Source of the DNA: SIG578 sp045655125
Lineage (GTDB): Bacteria; Bacillota; Clostridia; Oscillospirales; Ruminococcaceae
DNA: 40,338 bases
Direction of reading: 5' to 3'
Assembly: GCA_045655125.1 (NCBI GenBank)
Contig: JAZOOR010000062.1
Coordinates: 1 to 40,338 of the forward strand
The notes under the pieces are model-generated. The model was not told where the DNA came from and did not search any database. It saw nothing but the letters and a program-made list of their open reading frames with translations. Below are positions 32,297 through 40,338 of this stretch, piece after piece; within the stretch, counting starts at the first letter, position 1; each line of letters begins with the position of its first letter. The translations under genes were made by a program, and so were the position numbers.

Positions 32297-33577
32297 ATGA
32301 AATCTTGGAAAGACTACTACTCAATAGACAATCGGCTCTATTCTCTCGCAGAAAAGATTCAAGGCGAGTGTCAGGAGCAGTTTAAGGCTGCCGAAGCAAT
32401 ACGGCTTCACAATCAAGTAAAGGTTATGGAAGCCTTTACCACCTGCGGTGTTTCGGCGGCACACCTTATTGGCACTACAGGCTACGGCTACGATGACAGC
32501 GGCAGAAATATGCTCGACTCGGTTTTTGCCCGCATAGTAGGCGCAGAGGATGCGCTTGTGCGCTTTAACTTTATGTCGGGCACTCACACCATTTCTACCG
32601 CTCTCAGCGCACTTTTGCGCCCACAGGACAAAATGGTGTCGCTTACAGGCACCCCCTACGACACTTTGCACTCCGTTATAGGAATAAACGGCAAAGAGGG
32701 TGACGGTTCTCTTATCGATTTCGGCATACAGTACAGTGCACTCGAGCTTAAAGATGACGGCACGCCCGATTTAGCTGCTATTTCAAAGGCCTGCGAGGGC
32801 GACATAAAAATGGCATACATACAGCGCTCGCGCGGATACTCTCTGCGCCCCTCATATACTACACAGCAAACCCAGGAAATCATTGATGCGGTGCGGAAAG
32901 TAAACAAGAACGCGCTTGTAGTGGTTGACAACTGCTACTGCGAGTTTGTTGATACTCAGGAGCCTACCGATTACGGAGCCGACCTAATAATCGGCTCGCT
33001 TATAAAAAATGCGGGCGGCGGAATTGCTCGCACGGGCGGATACATCGCAGGCAGGCGCGACCTTGTTGAGAAGTGTGCCGACAGACTTTGCTATGTCGGA
33101 GTCGGCAAGGAGATGGGCTGCACCTTAGATATGAACAGAGAACTGTTTTTAGGGCTTTTCTTAGCTCCGCAAACGGTTTGCAATGCTGTTAAAACCGCTG
33201 TTTTTGCCTCTCGTTTCTTTGAAAGCCTCGGTTTTGAAACAACCCCCTCTTCAAGTGAAAAACGCGCAGATATTGTTCAATGTCTGCTACTTGAAAATGC
33301 AGAAAGGCTCTGCAGTTTTTGCAAGGGAATTCAGAGCGGCGCTCCCATAGATTCCTTTGTTTCACCTGAACCCTGGGCAATGCCCGGATATGAAAACGAG
33401 GTTATTATGGCGGCAGGAACATTTACAATGGGTGCATCCATCGAACTTTCGGCTGACGCGCCCCTCAGAGAGCCATATGCCGCCTGGATGCAAGGCGCTC
33501 TTTCCTTTGACAGCGGTATGATCGGAATTCTCTTAGCGGCTCAGAAAATGCTCGAGCGCGGCGAGATTGCCCTTTAA
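32297..33577 (+). CDS. Methionine gamma-lyase family PLP enzyme (YnbB/aluminium-resistance type)
   Basis: PLP-dependent fold-type-I enzyme of 426 residues, the normal length of the YnbB group, often annotated aluminium-resistance protein or methionine gamma-lyase-like. Visible features are the glycine-rich GTTGYGYDDSGRN near residue 55-67, the FNFMSGTHTISTAL cofactor-phosphate block, the VVDNCYCEFVD Asp that contacts the pyridine nitrogen, and the Schiff-base Lys in GSLIKNAGGG. The reaction is not established; cleavage of a sulphur amino acid is the family-based guess. It lies directly after the acetyltransferase gene with no gap. Confidence 0.9.
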   Translation: MKSWKDYYSIDNRLYSLAEKIQGECQEQFKAAEAIRLHNQVKVMEAFTTCGVSAAHLIGTTGYGYDDSGRNMLDSVFARIVGAEDALVRFNFMSGTHTISTALSALLRPQDKMVSLTGTPYDTLHSVIGINGKEGDGSLIDFGIQYSALELKDDGTPDLAAISKACEGDIKMAYIQRSRGYSLRPSYTTQQTQEIIDAVRKVNKNALVVVDNCYCEFVDTQEPTDYGADLIIGSLIKNAGGGIARTGGYIAGRRDLVEKCADRLCYVGVGKEMGCTLDMNRELFLGLFLAPQTVCNAVKTAVFASRFFESLGFETTPSSSEKRADIVQCLLLENAERLCSFCKGIQSGAPIDSFVSPEPWAMPGYENEVIMAAGTFTMGASIELSADAPLREPYAAWMQGALSFDSGMIGILLAAQKMLERGEIAL

Positions 33578-33587
33578 GGTGGCGCAT

Positions 33588-34508
33588 ATGAATAAAAATC
33601 TAAAAGGCAATCTGCTGCTTATTTTAGCGGCGCTTATCTGGGGTGTTTCCTTTGTTATGCAGGACAAGGCGGCAGAGCATTTAGCCCCTTTTACCATTAA
33701 CGGCGTGCGTTCACTTATCGGAACTGCGGCGCTTTTGCCGCTGATAATAGTTCGCTCAAAAAAGAGCGGTGTACCCCTTTTTGAAAATACACCAAAGCAG
33801 AGAAAAAACCTCATTTTAGCAGGCATATTGTGCGGCAGCGCTCTGTGTATTGCAACTAATTTTCAGCAGTTTGGAATTGCGCTCTACCCTGCTGATGCGG
33901 CCGCCTCGGGCAGAGCCGGATTTATAACAGCGCTTTATGTTGTATTAGTGCCGATTTTTTCTCTGTTTATGAAAAAACGCGCCTCATTCACAGTATGGAT
34001 AGGCGCGGCTCTGGCAGTCCTCGGAATGTTTCTTCTCTGCCAAAGCGGCGGGGGCAAGGGCATATACACGGGTGATATTATTGTCCTCTTCTGCTCCTTT
34101 GCATTTACCGCTCAGATTATATGTATTGACAGTTTTGGAGAGCGCATTGACGGAGTAAAGCTTTCAGCGCTTCAGTTTTTTGTCTGCGGCGTGCTTTCGC
34201 TTATGCTGATGTTTATTTTCGAAAGTCCCGAGCTCTCAGAGTTTTTAAGGGCCGCTCCATATATTCTTTATCTCGGAATTATGTCCTGCGGCGTAGCTTA
34301 CACCCTGCAGATAATAGGTCAGCAGTATTCTAAAAATCCGACTGTTGCATCAATACTTATGAGCCTTGAATCAGTTTTTGCCGCAGTGAGCGGCGCTCTC
34401 ATTTCGGGCGAGGTGCTCTCGCCGCGAGAGCTTGTCGGCTGCGCTGTAATGTTTGCGGCTATTGTTTTTTCACAGCTTCCACAGCCTAAGAGTAACAAAG
34501 CAAAATGA
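33588..34508 (+). CDS. EamA-type DMT-superfamily transporter
   Basis: Ten-helix drug/metabolite transporter of 306 residues made of two EamA repeats. The first begins LLLILAALIWGVSFVMQDKA at about residue 7, with the LRSxIG-like VRSLIGTAALLP helix; the second begins near YTGDIIVLFCSFAFTAQII. The SILMSLESVFAAVSGALISGE block near the C-terminus is typical. The start at 33588 is chosen because AAGGTGG lies just upstream; the frame is open from 33567, but that would overlap the preceding gene. It closes the operon and is followed by a strong terminator. Substrate is unknown, possibly an amino acid or related metabolite. Confidence 0.9.
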   Translation: MNKNLKGNLLLILAALIWGVSFVMQDKAAEHLAPFTINGVRSLIGTAALLPLIIVRSKKSGVPLFENTPKQRKNLILAGILCGSALCIATNFQQFGIALYPADAAASGRAGFITALYVVLVPIFSLFMKKRASFTVWIGAALAVLGMFLLCQSGGGKGIYTGDIIVLFCSFAFTAQIICIDSFGERIDGVKLSALQFFVCGVLSLMLMFIFESPELSEFLRAAPYILYLGIMSCGVAYTLQIIGQQYSKNPTVASILMSLESVFAAVSGALISGEVLSPRELVGCAVMFAAIVFSQLPQPKSNKAK

Positions 34509-34509
34509 T

Positions 34510-34548
34510 AAAAGCGGATTTGCCAAAAGGCAAATCCGCTTTTACTTT
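34510..34548. terminator. Bidirectional rho-independent terminator
   Basis: A 15-bp perfect stem (34510-34524 with 34529-34543, AAAAGCGGATTTGCC) with an AAAA loop lies between the convergent EamA and plsY genes. T runs follow on the + strand (ACTTTTT) and the stem itself ends in a U run on the minus strand. Confidence 0.92.
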
Positions 34549-35160
34549 TTATGGCTTTGAAAGCTTTCTAAGATAATCGCGAACAGTTGCATCGTCTTTA
34601 TTTACCGCTTTTTTAAGGTTTGGAATATGCTTATAAATTATAAGCGCGCTCGCTATGAAAGTAAGCGCAAAAACCACAAGGTTTTTGGTTTTTATAAATG
34701 CGAGAAGTGGAAAAAGCACAGCCGCCGAAACGGGCATTGCAACACCGTAGTTAAAGATAAGCATAAGAATTAAAGTAAACACAAGCAGTATAAGGAACAT
34801 AAGGGGGTCAAAGGACAGAATAAGTCCACCAAAAGCGGCAAGTCCCTTGCCACCGCGAAATTTAAGATAAAAGGGGAAAATATGGCCTAGAACCGCAAAA
34901 ACTCCCGAGAGTAATCCTGCCATCTCTAACTGAGCAAAAAGACTTGACGCAATCGTAAAGGCGGCAAAAGCTTTGAATATATCAAAAAGCATAACAAAAG
35001 CACCGTAGCCCTTACCTAAAACAAGCATTGTGTTGGTAGCACCAAGATTACCTGTTCCCTGTTTTCTTAAGTTTACATTTTTTATTTTAGAAAGCAGTGC
35101 AGAGGGACTGAGGCTACCTATGATATATCCTATAAGACTGCTTAAAGCTATCTCAAACAT
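34549..35160 (-). CDS. plsY: Glycerol-3-phosphate acyltransferase PlsY
   Basis: Integral membrane enzyme that transfers acyl groups from acyl-phosphate to glycerol-3-phosphate, the first step of phospholipid synthesis in most Gram-positive bacteria. The 203-residue length and five to seven hydrophobic segments fit the family. Motif 1 is GSLSPSALLSK, near residues 14-24. Motif 2 is the phosphate-binding KQGTGNLGATNT, at about 33-44. Motif 3 is GHIFPFYLKFRGGKGLA, near 92-108. The start at 35160 (MFEIAL) follows AAAGGTG by about 10 bases; a GTG three codons earlier is too close to the site. It is convergent with the EamA gene. Confidence 0.93.
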   Translation of the reverse strand: MFEIALSSLIGYIIGSLSPSALLSKIKNVNLRKQGTGNLGATNTMLVLGKGYGAFVMLFDIFKAFAAFTIASSLFAQLEMAGLLSGVFAVLGHIFPFYLKFRGGKGLAAFGGLILSFDPLMFLILLVFTLILMLIFNYGVAMPVSAAVLFPLLAFIKTKNLVVFALTFIASALIIYKHIPNLKKAVNKDDATVRDYLRKLSKP

Positions 35161-35310
35161 AAAACACACACCTTTCTATCATATTTTATCACGAAATTAT
35201 GTTAAAATAATGCGAAAAAGGTCATTTTAAAATATTTATGTGTTTTTTATCATAAAATTCACCTTCTCCCCTAAAAGCTCATATTATGGTTAACAGAAAA
35301 GGGGGATTTT

Positions 35311-35811
35311 ATGACTACTAGACATTTTAATCATCTATCCTTTATTTTATCAAAACAGCCAAACGCCATATCGTATATAAATGGTGGAGTTTTGGAGCCT
35401 CAGATACGAGGAAAGATGTGTTTCTGGCAAACACAGCGCGGTGTTTTAATAGCGGCGGAAATTCTCGGACTTAAAAGCTCTCAAAACCCTTGCGAAAGCA
35501 GCATTTTCGGTTTTCACATTCATGAGGGTGAGAGCTGTAGCGGCGAAAATGACGACGCTTTTTCAGACACAATGGGACATTATAATCCAAACGGCTGTCC
35601 CCACGCACAGCACGCAGGTGACCTGCCACCGCTTTTTGAAAACAACGGGTATGCTTTTTTGTCTTTTCTGACAAACCGTTTTACAGTATCGGAAATTGTA
35701 GGGAAAACAGTTGTTATTCACTCTCTTCCCGATGATTTCACAACTCAGCCATCAGGAAATTCAGGCGAAAAAATTGCTTGTGGTGAGATTTTCAATTTAC
35801 CCTCCGAATAA
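35311..35811 (+). CDS. Cu/Zn superoxide dismutase-like protein without signal peptide
   Basis: A 166-residue SodC-family protein that would convert superoxide to peroxide. The copper-ligand block FGFHIHEG lies at about 67-74, the bridging/zinc block MGHYNPNGCPHAQHAGDLPPL at 88-108 contains two further His and the zinc Asp, and the last copper His is in VVIHSLPDDF near 141. The C-terminal SGNSGEKIACGEI matches the family's glycine-rich end. The conserved disulphide is represented by CSG near 76 and ACGEI at the end. There is no signal peptide, so it is probably cytosolic, which is unusual for bacterial Cu/Zn SODs. AAGGGGG precedes the ATG. It is a single-gene unit flanked by terminators. Confidence 0.88.
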   Translation: MTTRHFNHLSFILSKQPNAISYINGGVLEPQIRGKMCFWQTQRGVLIAAEILGLKSSQNPCESSIFGFHIHEGESCSGENDDAFSDTMGHYNPNGCPHAQHAGDLPPLFENNGYAFLSFLTNRFTVSEIVGKTVVIHSLPDDFTTQPSGNSGEKIACGEIFNLPSE

Positions 35812-35846
35812 AAAAATCAGACTTGCATAGCAAGTCTGATTTTTTG
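35811..35846. terminator. Bidirectional rho-independent terminator
   Basis: A 16-bp perfect stem (35811-35826 with 35830-35845, AAAAAATCAGACTTGC) with an ATA loop lies between the SOD gene (+) and the PqqD-like gene (-). A-T runs at both ends give a U tract in each direction. Confidence 0.93.
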
Positions 35847-35855
35847 TTTATTTTT

Positions 35856-36209
35856 CTATTTTTCTTTAAAGATTACAAACCCATAGCTTTCCATTATCTG
35901 AAAATAGCGGGCAAGGCGCTCGTAGAGAGGGTGAGCATTTTCGCCAAAATGATCGTCCACAAGCTTACCAAGCTCGATTATATCCTTCTCACCATCAATA
36001 AGCGGCCAGATAAAGCTACCCATTTCGTCCAAATGCACATAGCTTGTTTTGGGACGGCGGAAAAGCTTTTGGGCCACCTTGTTTGCCCAGCCTTTATTTT
36101 CAATGCTGAGCGTCACAACACCTTTTTCGTCAATTCCCCAACCTATATGCTCGGAGCGAAGGGGAATTTTCTCAAGATAATTTTTACCGATAACGATTTT
36201 CTTTTTCAT
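35856..36209 (-). CDS. PqqD-family protein (peptide-chaperone-like)
   Basis: A 117-residue protein with the PqqD winged-helix pattern: KTSYVHLDEMGSFIWPLIDGEKDIIELGKLVDDHFG at about 54-89, then PLYERLARYFQIMESYGFVIFK. PqqD domains bind precursor peptides and hand them to radical-SAM enzymes in RiPP pathways. No radical-SAM gene or precursor peptide is nearby. Instead its start codon overlaps the stop of the OPT transporter by one base (TAATG), so the two are translationally coupled. A role in presenting peptides to or from the transporter is conceivable but not shown. Confidence 0.82.
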   Translation of the reverse strand: MKKKIVIGKNYLEKIPLRSEHIGWGIDEKGVVTLSIENKGWANKVAQKLFRRPKTSYVHLDEMGSFIWPLIDGEKDIIELGKLVDDHFGENAHPLYERLARYFQIMESYGFVIFKEK

Positions 36210-38134
36210 TATTCTTCGTCTGCTCTCTTTTTATCCTTCTTCCAAAGGCTGAACTTAAGAAGAGTGAGAATTACAAGTCCGAACACGATAATACTGCCGA
36301 TATTTGAAATAAGCGGGGGAAGCTTTAATACTCCCGAAAGGTCTAAAATCGAGCCGACATTAAATACTGCAAGAATAGCTAAAAGAATTCCGACAAGTCC
36401 CTCACCCGCAATCATACCCGAGCAGAAGAGGATACCGTTATTAACAACCTTGTCTTTCCTTTTCTCATCGCGGATTTTATCAAAGAAGAGTCTGATAAGT
36501 CCACCAACCATAATGCAGGCATTGAGCTGCACAGGCAGATAAACGCCTATTGCAAAGGGAAGAACAGGGATTCCGATTACCTCAACAATGACTGCAATGC
36601 AAACGCCGATGAGGATAAGTCCCCAAGGTAAGTTTCCTCCCATAATGCCCTCAATAACCATTTTCATAAGGGTTGCCTGAGGAGCGCCGAGCTCTTGTGA
36701 GCCAAAGCCCCAAGCGCTGTCTAAAAGGTAAAGGGTTGCGCCGATAGCAAGAGCTGCAGCTACAACGCCGATAACCTCACCGATTTGCTGCTTCTTGGGG
36801 GTTGCGCCGAGAAGATAGCCTGTTTTAAGGTCTTGCGATGTGTCACCTGCGATTGCCGCAACAATGCAGATAATAGAGCCGATTGCTATGGCAGCCTGCA
36901 TACCGTGTGCGCCTGCATCACCTGTCAGCTTTAATATAAGTGTTGCGATAAGCAGAGTAGCGATAGCCATTCCCGAAACGGGATTGTTGCTGCTGCCGAC
37001 AAGTCCTACCATTCGTGACGAAACGGTTGCAAAGAAAAATCCAAATATAACAACAATAACTGCACCGACAAGTGTTACAGGGATTGCGGGTACAAGCCAT
37101 ACAAGAAGTGTTAAAACAAGGATTGCCAGGAGAACAATCTTGATATTTATATCCTGAGCTGTACGCTCGCCGCTTACGTTAGAAGAGCCTGAAAGTCCCT
37201 TTACTGCGTCGCGGAAGGTTCGAATAATGAGCGGAAGCGATTTTACAAGGCTTATGATACCGCCTGCCGCAAGCGCTCCTGCGCCGATATAACGGACATA
37301 GCTGCCCCAGATGCCGCTGGCTCCGCTCTCTGCAAAAATTGCTCCGATGGTTTGGGTGGCGGGATACATAACAAGGTCAGAGCCAAAAATAACGATAATG
37401 GGGATTAAAACTACCCAGCTTAAAAGACCGCCAGCAAACATATATGAAGAAATACGGGGCCCGCAGATATACCCAACACTCATAACAGCAGGATAAATCT
37501 GAGTTCCGATAGCGCCGGGGTATGTTTTAGGTGTTCCCTGAATAGAAACCTCACCGGGAACAATCTTAAGTCCGTCAATTATAAACTTAAAAAGTGCAGA
37601 AAATCCCATACCTGCAAAAACGGTGGAAGCATTGGCTCCCCCCTCTTCGCCTGCGAGCATAACCTCAGCACAAGCTTGTCCCTCAGGATAGGGAAGGATG
37701 CCGTGTTCTCTCACGATAAGCGCATTTCGCAGTGGCACCATAAAGAATACACCCAAAAGACCGCCAATGAGCGCAATAAGGGTAATTTCCAGAAGGTCGG
37801 GCTTTTCCATAACACCGTCGCGTGCCCATAAAAACAGTGCGGGAAGTGTAAATATAGCTCCTGCGGCAAGCGATTCACCTGCAGAGCCTATTGTCTGCAC
37901 GATGTTGCTCTCTAAAATAGAGTTTTTGCGCATAATAACACGAATAACTCCCATAGCAATAACCGCGGCAGGAATAGATGCCGACACAGTCATACCAACG
38001 CGAAGTCCAAGATACGCATTTGCAGCTCCGAATACAACTGCCAGAATAACACCCATAATAATCGAGGTAACTGTAAGCTCGGGTGTTATTTTCTCGGCAG
38101 GAATATAGGGCTTGAATTCTTTTTTCTCGTCCAT
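36209..38134 (-). CDS. OPT-family oligopeptide transporter
   Basis: Integral membrane symporter of the OPT family, 641 residues with about 15 hydrophobic segments, the usual size for bacterial members. The N-terminal PYIPAEKITPELTVTSIIMGVILAVVFGAANAYLGLRVGMTVSASIPAAV is diagnostic in its KxTPELT and NAYLGLxxGxTxxASIP pattern. Later blocks include GNxPxG-like SNNPVSGMAIAT and AGDTSQDLKTGYLLGATPKKQQ. Substrates in bacteria are short peptides or peptide-like metallophores. GAGAGGG lies 7 bases before the ATG. It is first in a two-gene operon with the PqqD-like gene. Confidence 0.94.
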   Translation of the reverse strand: MDEKKEFKPYIPAEKITPELTVTSIIMGVILAVVFGAANAYLGLRVGMTVSASIPAAVIAMGVIRVIMRKNSILESNIVQTIGSAGESLAAGAIFTLPALFLWARDGVMEKPDLLEITLIALIGGLLGVFFMVPLRNALIVREHGILPYPEGQACAEVMLAGEEGGANASTVFAGMGFSALFKFIIDGLKIVPGEVSIQGTPKTYPGAIGTQIYPAVMSVGYICGPRISSYMFAGGLLSWVVLIPIIVIFGSDLVMYPATQTIGAIFAESGASGIWGSYVRYIGAGALAAGGIISLVKSLPLIIRTFRDAVKGLSGSSNVSGERTAQDINIKIVLLAILVLTLLVWLVPAIPVTLVGAVIVVIFGFFFATVSSRMVGLVGSSNNPVSGMAIATLLIATLILKLTGDAGAHGMQAAIAIGSIICIVAAIAGDTSQDLKTGYLLGATPKKQQIGEVIGVVAAALAIGATLYLLDSAWGFGSQELGAPQATLMKMVIEGIMGGNLPWGLILIGVCIAVIVEVIGIPVLPFAIGVYLPVQLNACIMVGGLIRLFFDKIRDEKRKDKVVNNGILFCSGMIAGEGLVGILLAILAVFNVGSILDLSGVLKLPPLISNIGSIIVFGLVILTLLKFSLWKKDKKRADEE

Positions 38135-38175
38135 AATATTTCCCTCTCATAATAAAATAAATAATATACCATTAG

Positions 38176-38204
38176 ATTTTACCATATCCTTTCCCCTAAG
38201 TCAA
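38176..38204 (-). promoter_or_regulatory. Sigma-A promoter of the OPT-PqqD operon
   Basis: On the minus strand, -35 TTGACT (38199-38204) and -10 TAAAAT (38176-38181) are 17 bases apart, about 40 bases before the start codon. Confidence 0.8.
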
Positions 38205-38210
38205 TAAACC

Positions 38211-38242
38211 AAAAAATCCCGACTTTTTAGTCGGGATTTTTT
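38211..38242 (-). terminator. Rho-independent terminator after the oxidoreductase gene
   Basis: A 14-bp stem (38211-38224 with 38229-38242, AAAAAATCCCGACT) with a TTTT loop, ending in a U run on the minus strand. It lies 50 bases after the oxidoreductase stop and just before the OPT promoter; the symmetric A/T ends could also stop + strand transcription. Confidence 0.9.
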
Positions 38243-38291
38243 CATTACACATATCTATAAGCTCAAAAAAATAAATAATCAAGGCTGCTTT

Positions 38292-40337
38292 TTATAAAAT
38301 TGGATTTTCCGCGAGCGCTTTAAGGCGCTGCCAGCGTCTGTCAACCTCGCTCTGAATAGAATTTCTGATTTCCTCATACCCATCACCGCAGAGATGGCGG
38401 GTTCTTCCCATCGTTTTAAGCCAGTCTGCAACCGCTATTTTCTTTCCCTTACTCTCGGGGTCATAAGAAATCGTGGTTATACCGTTTTCCACCTCATAGA
38501 GCGGAAAATAGCAGCTATTTACCGCCGCCGCAATAACGCTGCGTTCAGTACTCGGTTTATCTCCCCAGTTAAGAGGGCAAGCCGAAAGACATTTTACATA
38601 GGCTGTACCGAAATTATCGGCATAATACTGCGCCTTTGCAGCCTTTTTTATGAAATCATTAGGCTCGCTCTCGGCGGCGGTTGCGACATACGGCATACCC
38701 GTTGCCGCCATTATTCTTGGCATATCTTTGTGGAAGAAGCTTTTTCCCCACTGCTTTTCTCCGATGTGTGAGGTTGCACTCTTTGCGCCCATCGGGGTTG
38801 AATATGAAAGCTGGTAACCCGTGTTCATATATCCGCCGTTATCGTATTCAAAAATGATAAGACCGTCGCCACGAAGCGCAGTTCCAAGTGCCGAGCCCAT
38901 TCCTATATCAAGTCCGCCGTCACCGCTTACCATAACAAAGGTTATTTTGCCCTCAGGCATTTCTCCACGCTGTTGCATCTTGTGGTACATTTTAGAAAGT
39001 CCCGAAAGGGTTGCCGCGCCGTTTTGAAATAGGTTGTGGATATATGGAACTCTAAACGCAGTTTTAGGATAGCCCGTTGTAACAACCATTCCGCAGCCTG
39101 TCTGAAACAAGAGCACAACATTTCCCTCAATACCGCGAAGAAGAAGATTTACATTGACGGGTATTCCGCAACCGGGACACGCTCCGTGCCCCGCAGTAAT
39201 GCGTTTGGGGCGGCTGAGCGTATCCCTGACAGTAGCGCCCTTTACCGAAAGCTTTCCGTTTTCATCGCAGTTTACAACTACTGCGCCGCGGCACTCCTCG
39301 TCCAAAATTGGCTTAAAATAGGGCTTTGGCTCAAAGTTTTCTTCACCCTCGTAAACACCGATATAGTCAAAATCGGGGACATTTTGCTCAAAACAGCAAT
39401 TAAACAAGTCTACTGCGTCCTGCTCAAAGAAATCTTTTCCGCCAAGTCCGTAAATTCGGCTAAGAACCCGAGTGGTAACTGACTTTTTCTGAAGTGCTGC
39501 GCGAATTTCAAGTGACATATTACCGCCACCTGCGCCGTAGCTGTCCTGACGGTCTGCGATAAGAATAGTTTTTGCGTTTTTGCAGATTTTCACTATCTCG
39601 CCTGCTCCAAACGGGCGCAGAACAGAAAGGGTGAAAACACCGACCTTTTTCCCTTCACTTCTCAGTCTGTCTACCGCCGCCTTGGCGGTAAGGTATGCCG
39701 AGCCGAGCACAAACAAAACTGCCTCGGCATCCTCGGTTTTATAAGAGTTCAGAGCTTTGATTTCTCTGCCCGAAAGCTCTGCAAACTCTCTAAAAACCTC
39801 AGGGATAACCTTTTTTGCCTCCTCTTGAGCAAGGTGAAGCTGATATTTATTATTCATAAGGTCGGGTTCATTCATATATGAGCCAATAGTTACAGGATTT
39901 TGGGTGTCAAGCACGCTGTAATCGCATTTTACGGGGCCTATAAAATCAGTAACCGTTTTATCATCGGAAAAAACATAGCAGTTGCGCTTTTGGTGGCTTG
40001 TAAAAAATCCGTCAAACGCCACAATAACAGGAAGTCTTAACGCTTCGGCAATTTTAATAGCGCAAATATTACAGTCATATACCTCCTGAGGAGAATCGGC
40101 AAACAGAATGATCCAGCCTGTATTAAGCGTATACATAATGTCACTGTGATCCCCTTTTATTGAGAGAGGTCCCGATACAGTGCGGCAGGCTACGTTTAGC
40201 ACCATTGGCAGACGTGTGCCCGATTGCACGGGAAGCTGTTCAAGCGCATATAAAAGACCGTTGGCAGAGGTAGCGTTAAAAACCCTGCCGCCTCCCGTTG
40301 ATGCGCCGTAGCATATTCCCGCGGCGCTATGCTCCCC
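38292..40337 (-). CDS. Fused alpha-beta 2-oxoacid:ferredoxin oxidoreductase (N-terminus outside window)
   Basis: Thiamine-diphosphate enzyme of the pyruvate/2-oxoacid:ferredoxin oxidoreductase superfamily. The frame stays open through the window edge, where it reads GEHSAAGICYGASTGGG and FNATSANGLLYALEQL, the TPP-pyrimidine alpha domain, so the first N-terminal part is missing. The alpha core ends with a transketolase-C-like domain (EAVLFVLGSAYLTAKAAVDRL to FTLSVLRPFGAGEI). After a linker the beta domain follows in the same chain: ACPGCG cluster-type motif, TGCGMV, and the TPP-Mg motif GDGGLDIGMGSALG, then NNGGYMNTGYQLS-like residues. No gamma or ferredoxin domain is present in the visible 681 residues. 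A fusion of alpha and beta without gamma and delta is unusual; those subunits may be encoded upstream. Substrate, pyruvate or another 2-oxoacid, is uncertain. Confidence 0.88.
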   Translation of the reverse strand, partial: GEHSAAGICYGASTGGGRVFNATSANGLLYALEQLPVQSGTRLPMVLNVACRTVSGPLSIKGDHSDIMYTLNTGWIILFADSPQEVYDCNICAIKIAEALRLPVIVAFDGFFTSHQKRNCYVFSDDKTVTDFIGPVKCDYSVLDTQNPVTIGSYMNEPDLMNNKYQLHLAQEEAKKVIPEVFREFAELSGREIKALNSYKTEDAEAVLFVLGSAYLTAKAAVDRLRSEGKKVGVFTLSVLRPFGAGEIVKICKNAKTILIADRQDSYGAGGGNMSLEIRAALQKKSVTTRVLSRIYGLGGKDFFEQDAVDLFNCCFEQNVPDFDYIGVYEGEENFEPKPYFKPILDEECRGAVVVNCDENGKLSVKGATVRDTLSRPKRITAGHGACPGCGIPVNVNLLLRGIEGNVVLLFQTGCGMVVTTGYPKTAFRVPYIHNLFQNGAATLSGLSKMYHKMQQRGEMPEGKITFVMVSGDGGLDIGMGSALGTALRGDGLIIFEYDNGGYMNTGYQLSYSTPMGAKSATSHIGEKQWGKSFFHKDMPRIMAATGMPYVATAAESEPNDFIKKAAKAQYYADNFGTAYVKCLSACPLNWGDKPSTERSVIAAAVNSCYFPLYEVENGITTISYDPESKGKKIAVADWLKTMGRTRHLCGDGYEEIRNSIQSEVDRRWQRLKALAENPIL

Positions 40338-40338
40338 C

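Noticed and set aside
35823..36542. Open frame of 239 codons on the + strand
   Set aside because: It is fully antisense to the PqqD-like gene and the end of the OPT gene, begins inside a terminator hairpin, and shows no family signature.
39036..39482. Plus-strand open frame of 148 codons inside the oxidoreductase gene
   Set aside because: Antisense to conserved beta-domain motifs and without a ribosome site or domain signature.

Overview
The window looks like a chromosomal segment of a low-to-moderate GC, Gram-positive anaerobe of the Clostridia, most likely a gut or rumen Oscillospiraceae/Ruminococcaceae relative. This is inferred from strong AGGAGG-type ribosome sites, sigma-A promoters (TTGACa/TATAAT), lipoprotein signal peptides, a MurT-GatD-type pair, an OPT transporter next to a PqqD-like protein, ferredoxin-linked 2-oxoacid metabolism, and large carbohydrate ABC systems without a local ATPase. 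No rRNA, tRNA, CRISPR array, insertion sequence or prophage gene was seen.

Layout. (1) Bases 1-1430: 3' part of a serpin and a GIY-YIG protein on the + strand, ended by a hairpin shared with the convergent operon. (2) 1433-6264: a minus-strand housekeeping operon reading mtaB, a NERD-like protein, a MurT-like ligase, a GatD-like amidotransferase and a NagD-type HAD phosphatase. (3) 6274-18160: one minus-strand operon of eight genes behind a single promoter and a ~620-nt structured leader RNA. It encodes a 985-residue hybrid solute-binding protein, two permease pairs, an NHL-repeat membrane protein, a YIP1-family protein and a DUF5696-like anchored protein. (4) 18245-20413: a separate lipoprotein solute-binding gene with its own promoter and terminator. 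(5) 20485-26552: four paralogues of an unrecognised family (two cytosolic, two lipoproteins) in three transcription units, plus a CBM9-like protein. (6) 26597-34543: a tightly packed plus-strand operon: Gpi18-like glycosyltransferase, murD, two M42 peptidases, a GNAT acetyltransferase, a YnbB-type PLP enzyme and an EamA transporter. (7) 34510-40338: plsY (minus), a Cu/Zn-SOD-like protein (plus), an OPT transporter with a PqqD-like partner (minus), and a truncated alpha-beta fused 2-oxoacid:ferredoxin oxidoreductase (minus).

The most interesting part is 6.3-26.5 kb. Two solute-binding proteins, four permeases, three surface-exposed accessory proteins, two anchored and two cytosolic members of a new-looking family, and a cytosolic carbohydrate-binding-like protein together suggest a dedicated glycan capture, import and processing locus. 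The substrate cannot be read from sequence. Three promoters there share a 9-bp motif placed where an operator could act, and the large operon begins with a long structured leader that I could not assign to a known riboswitch class.
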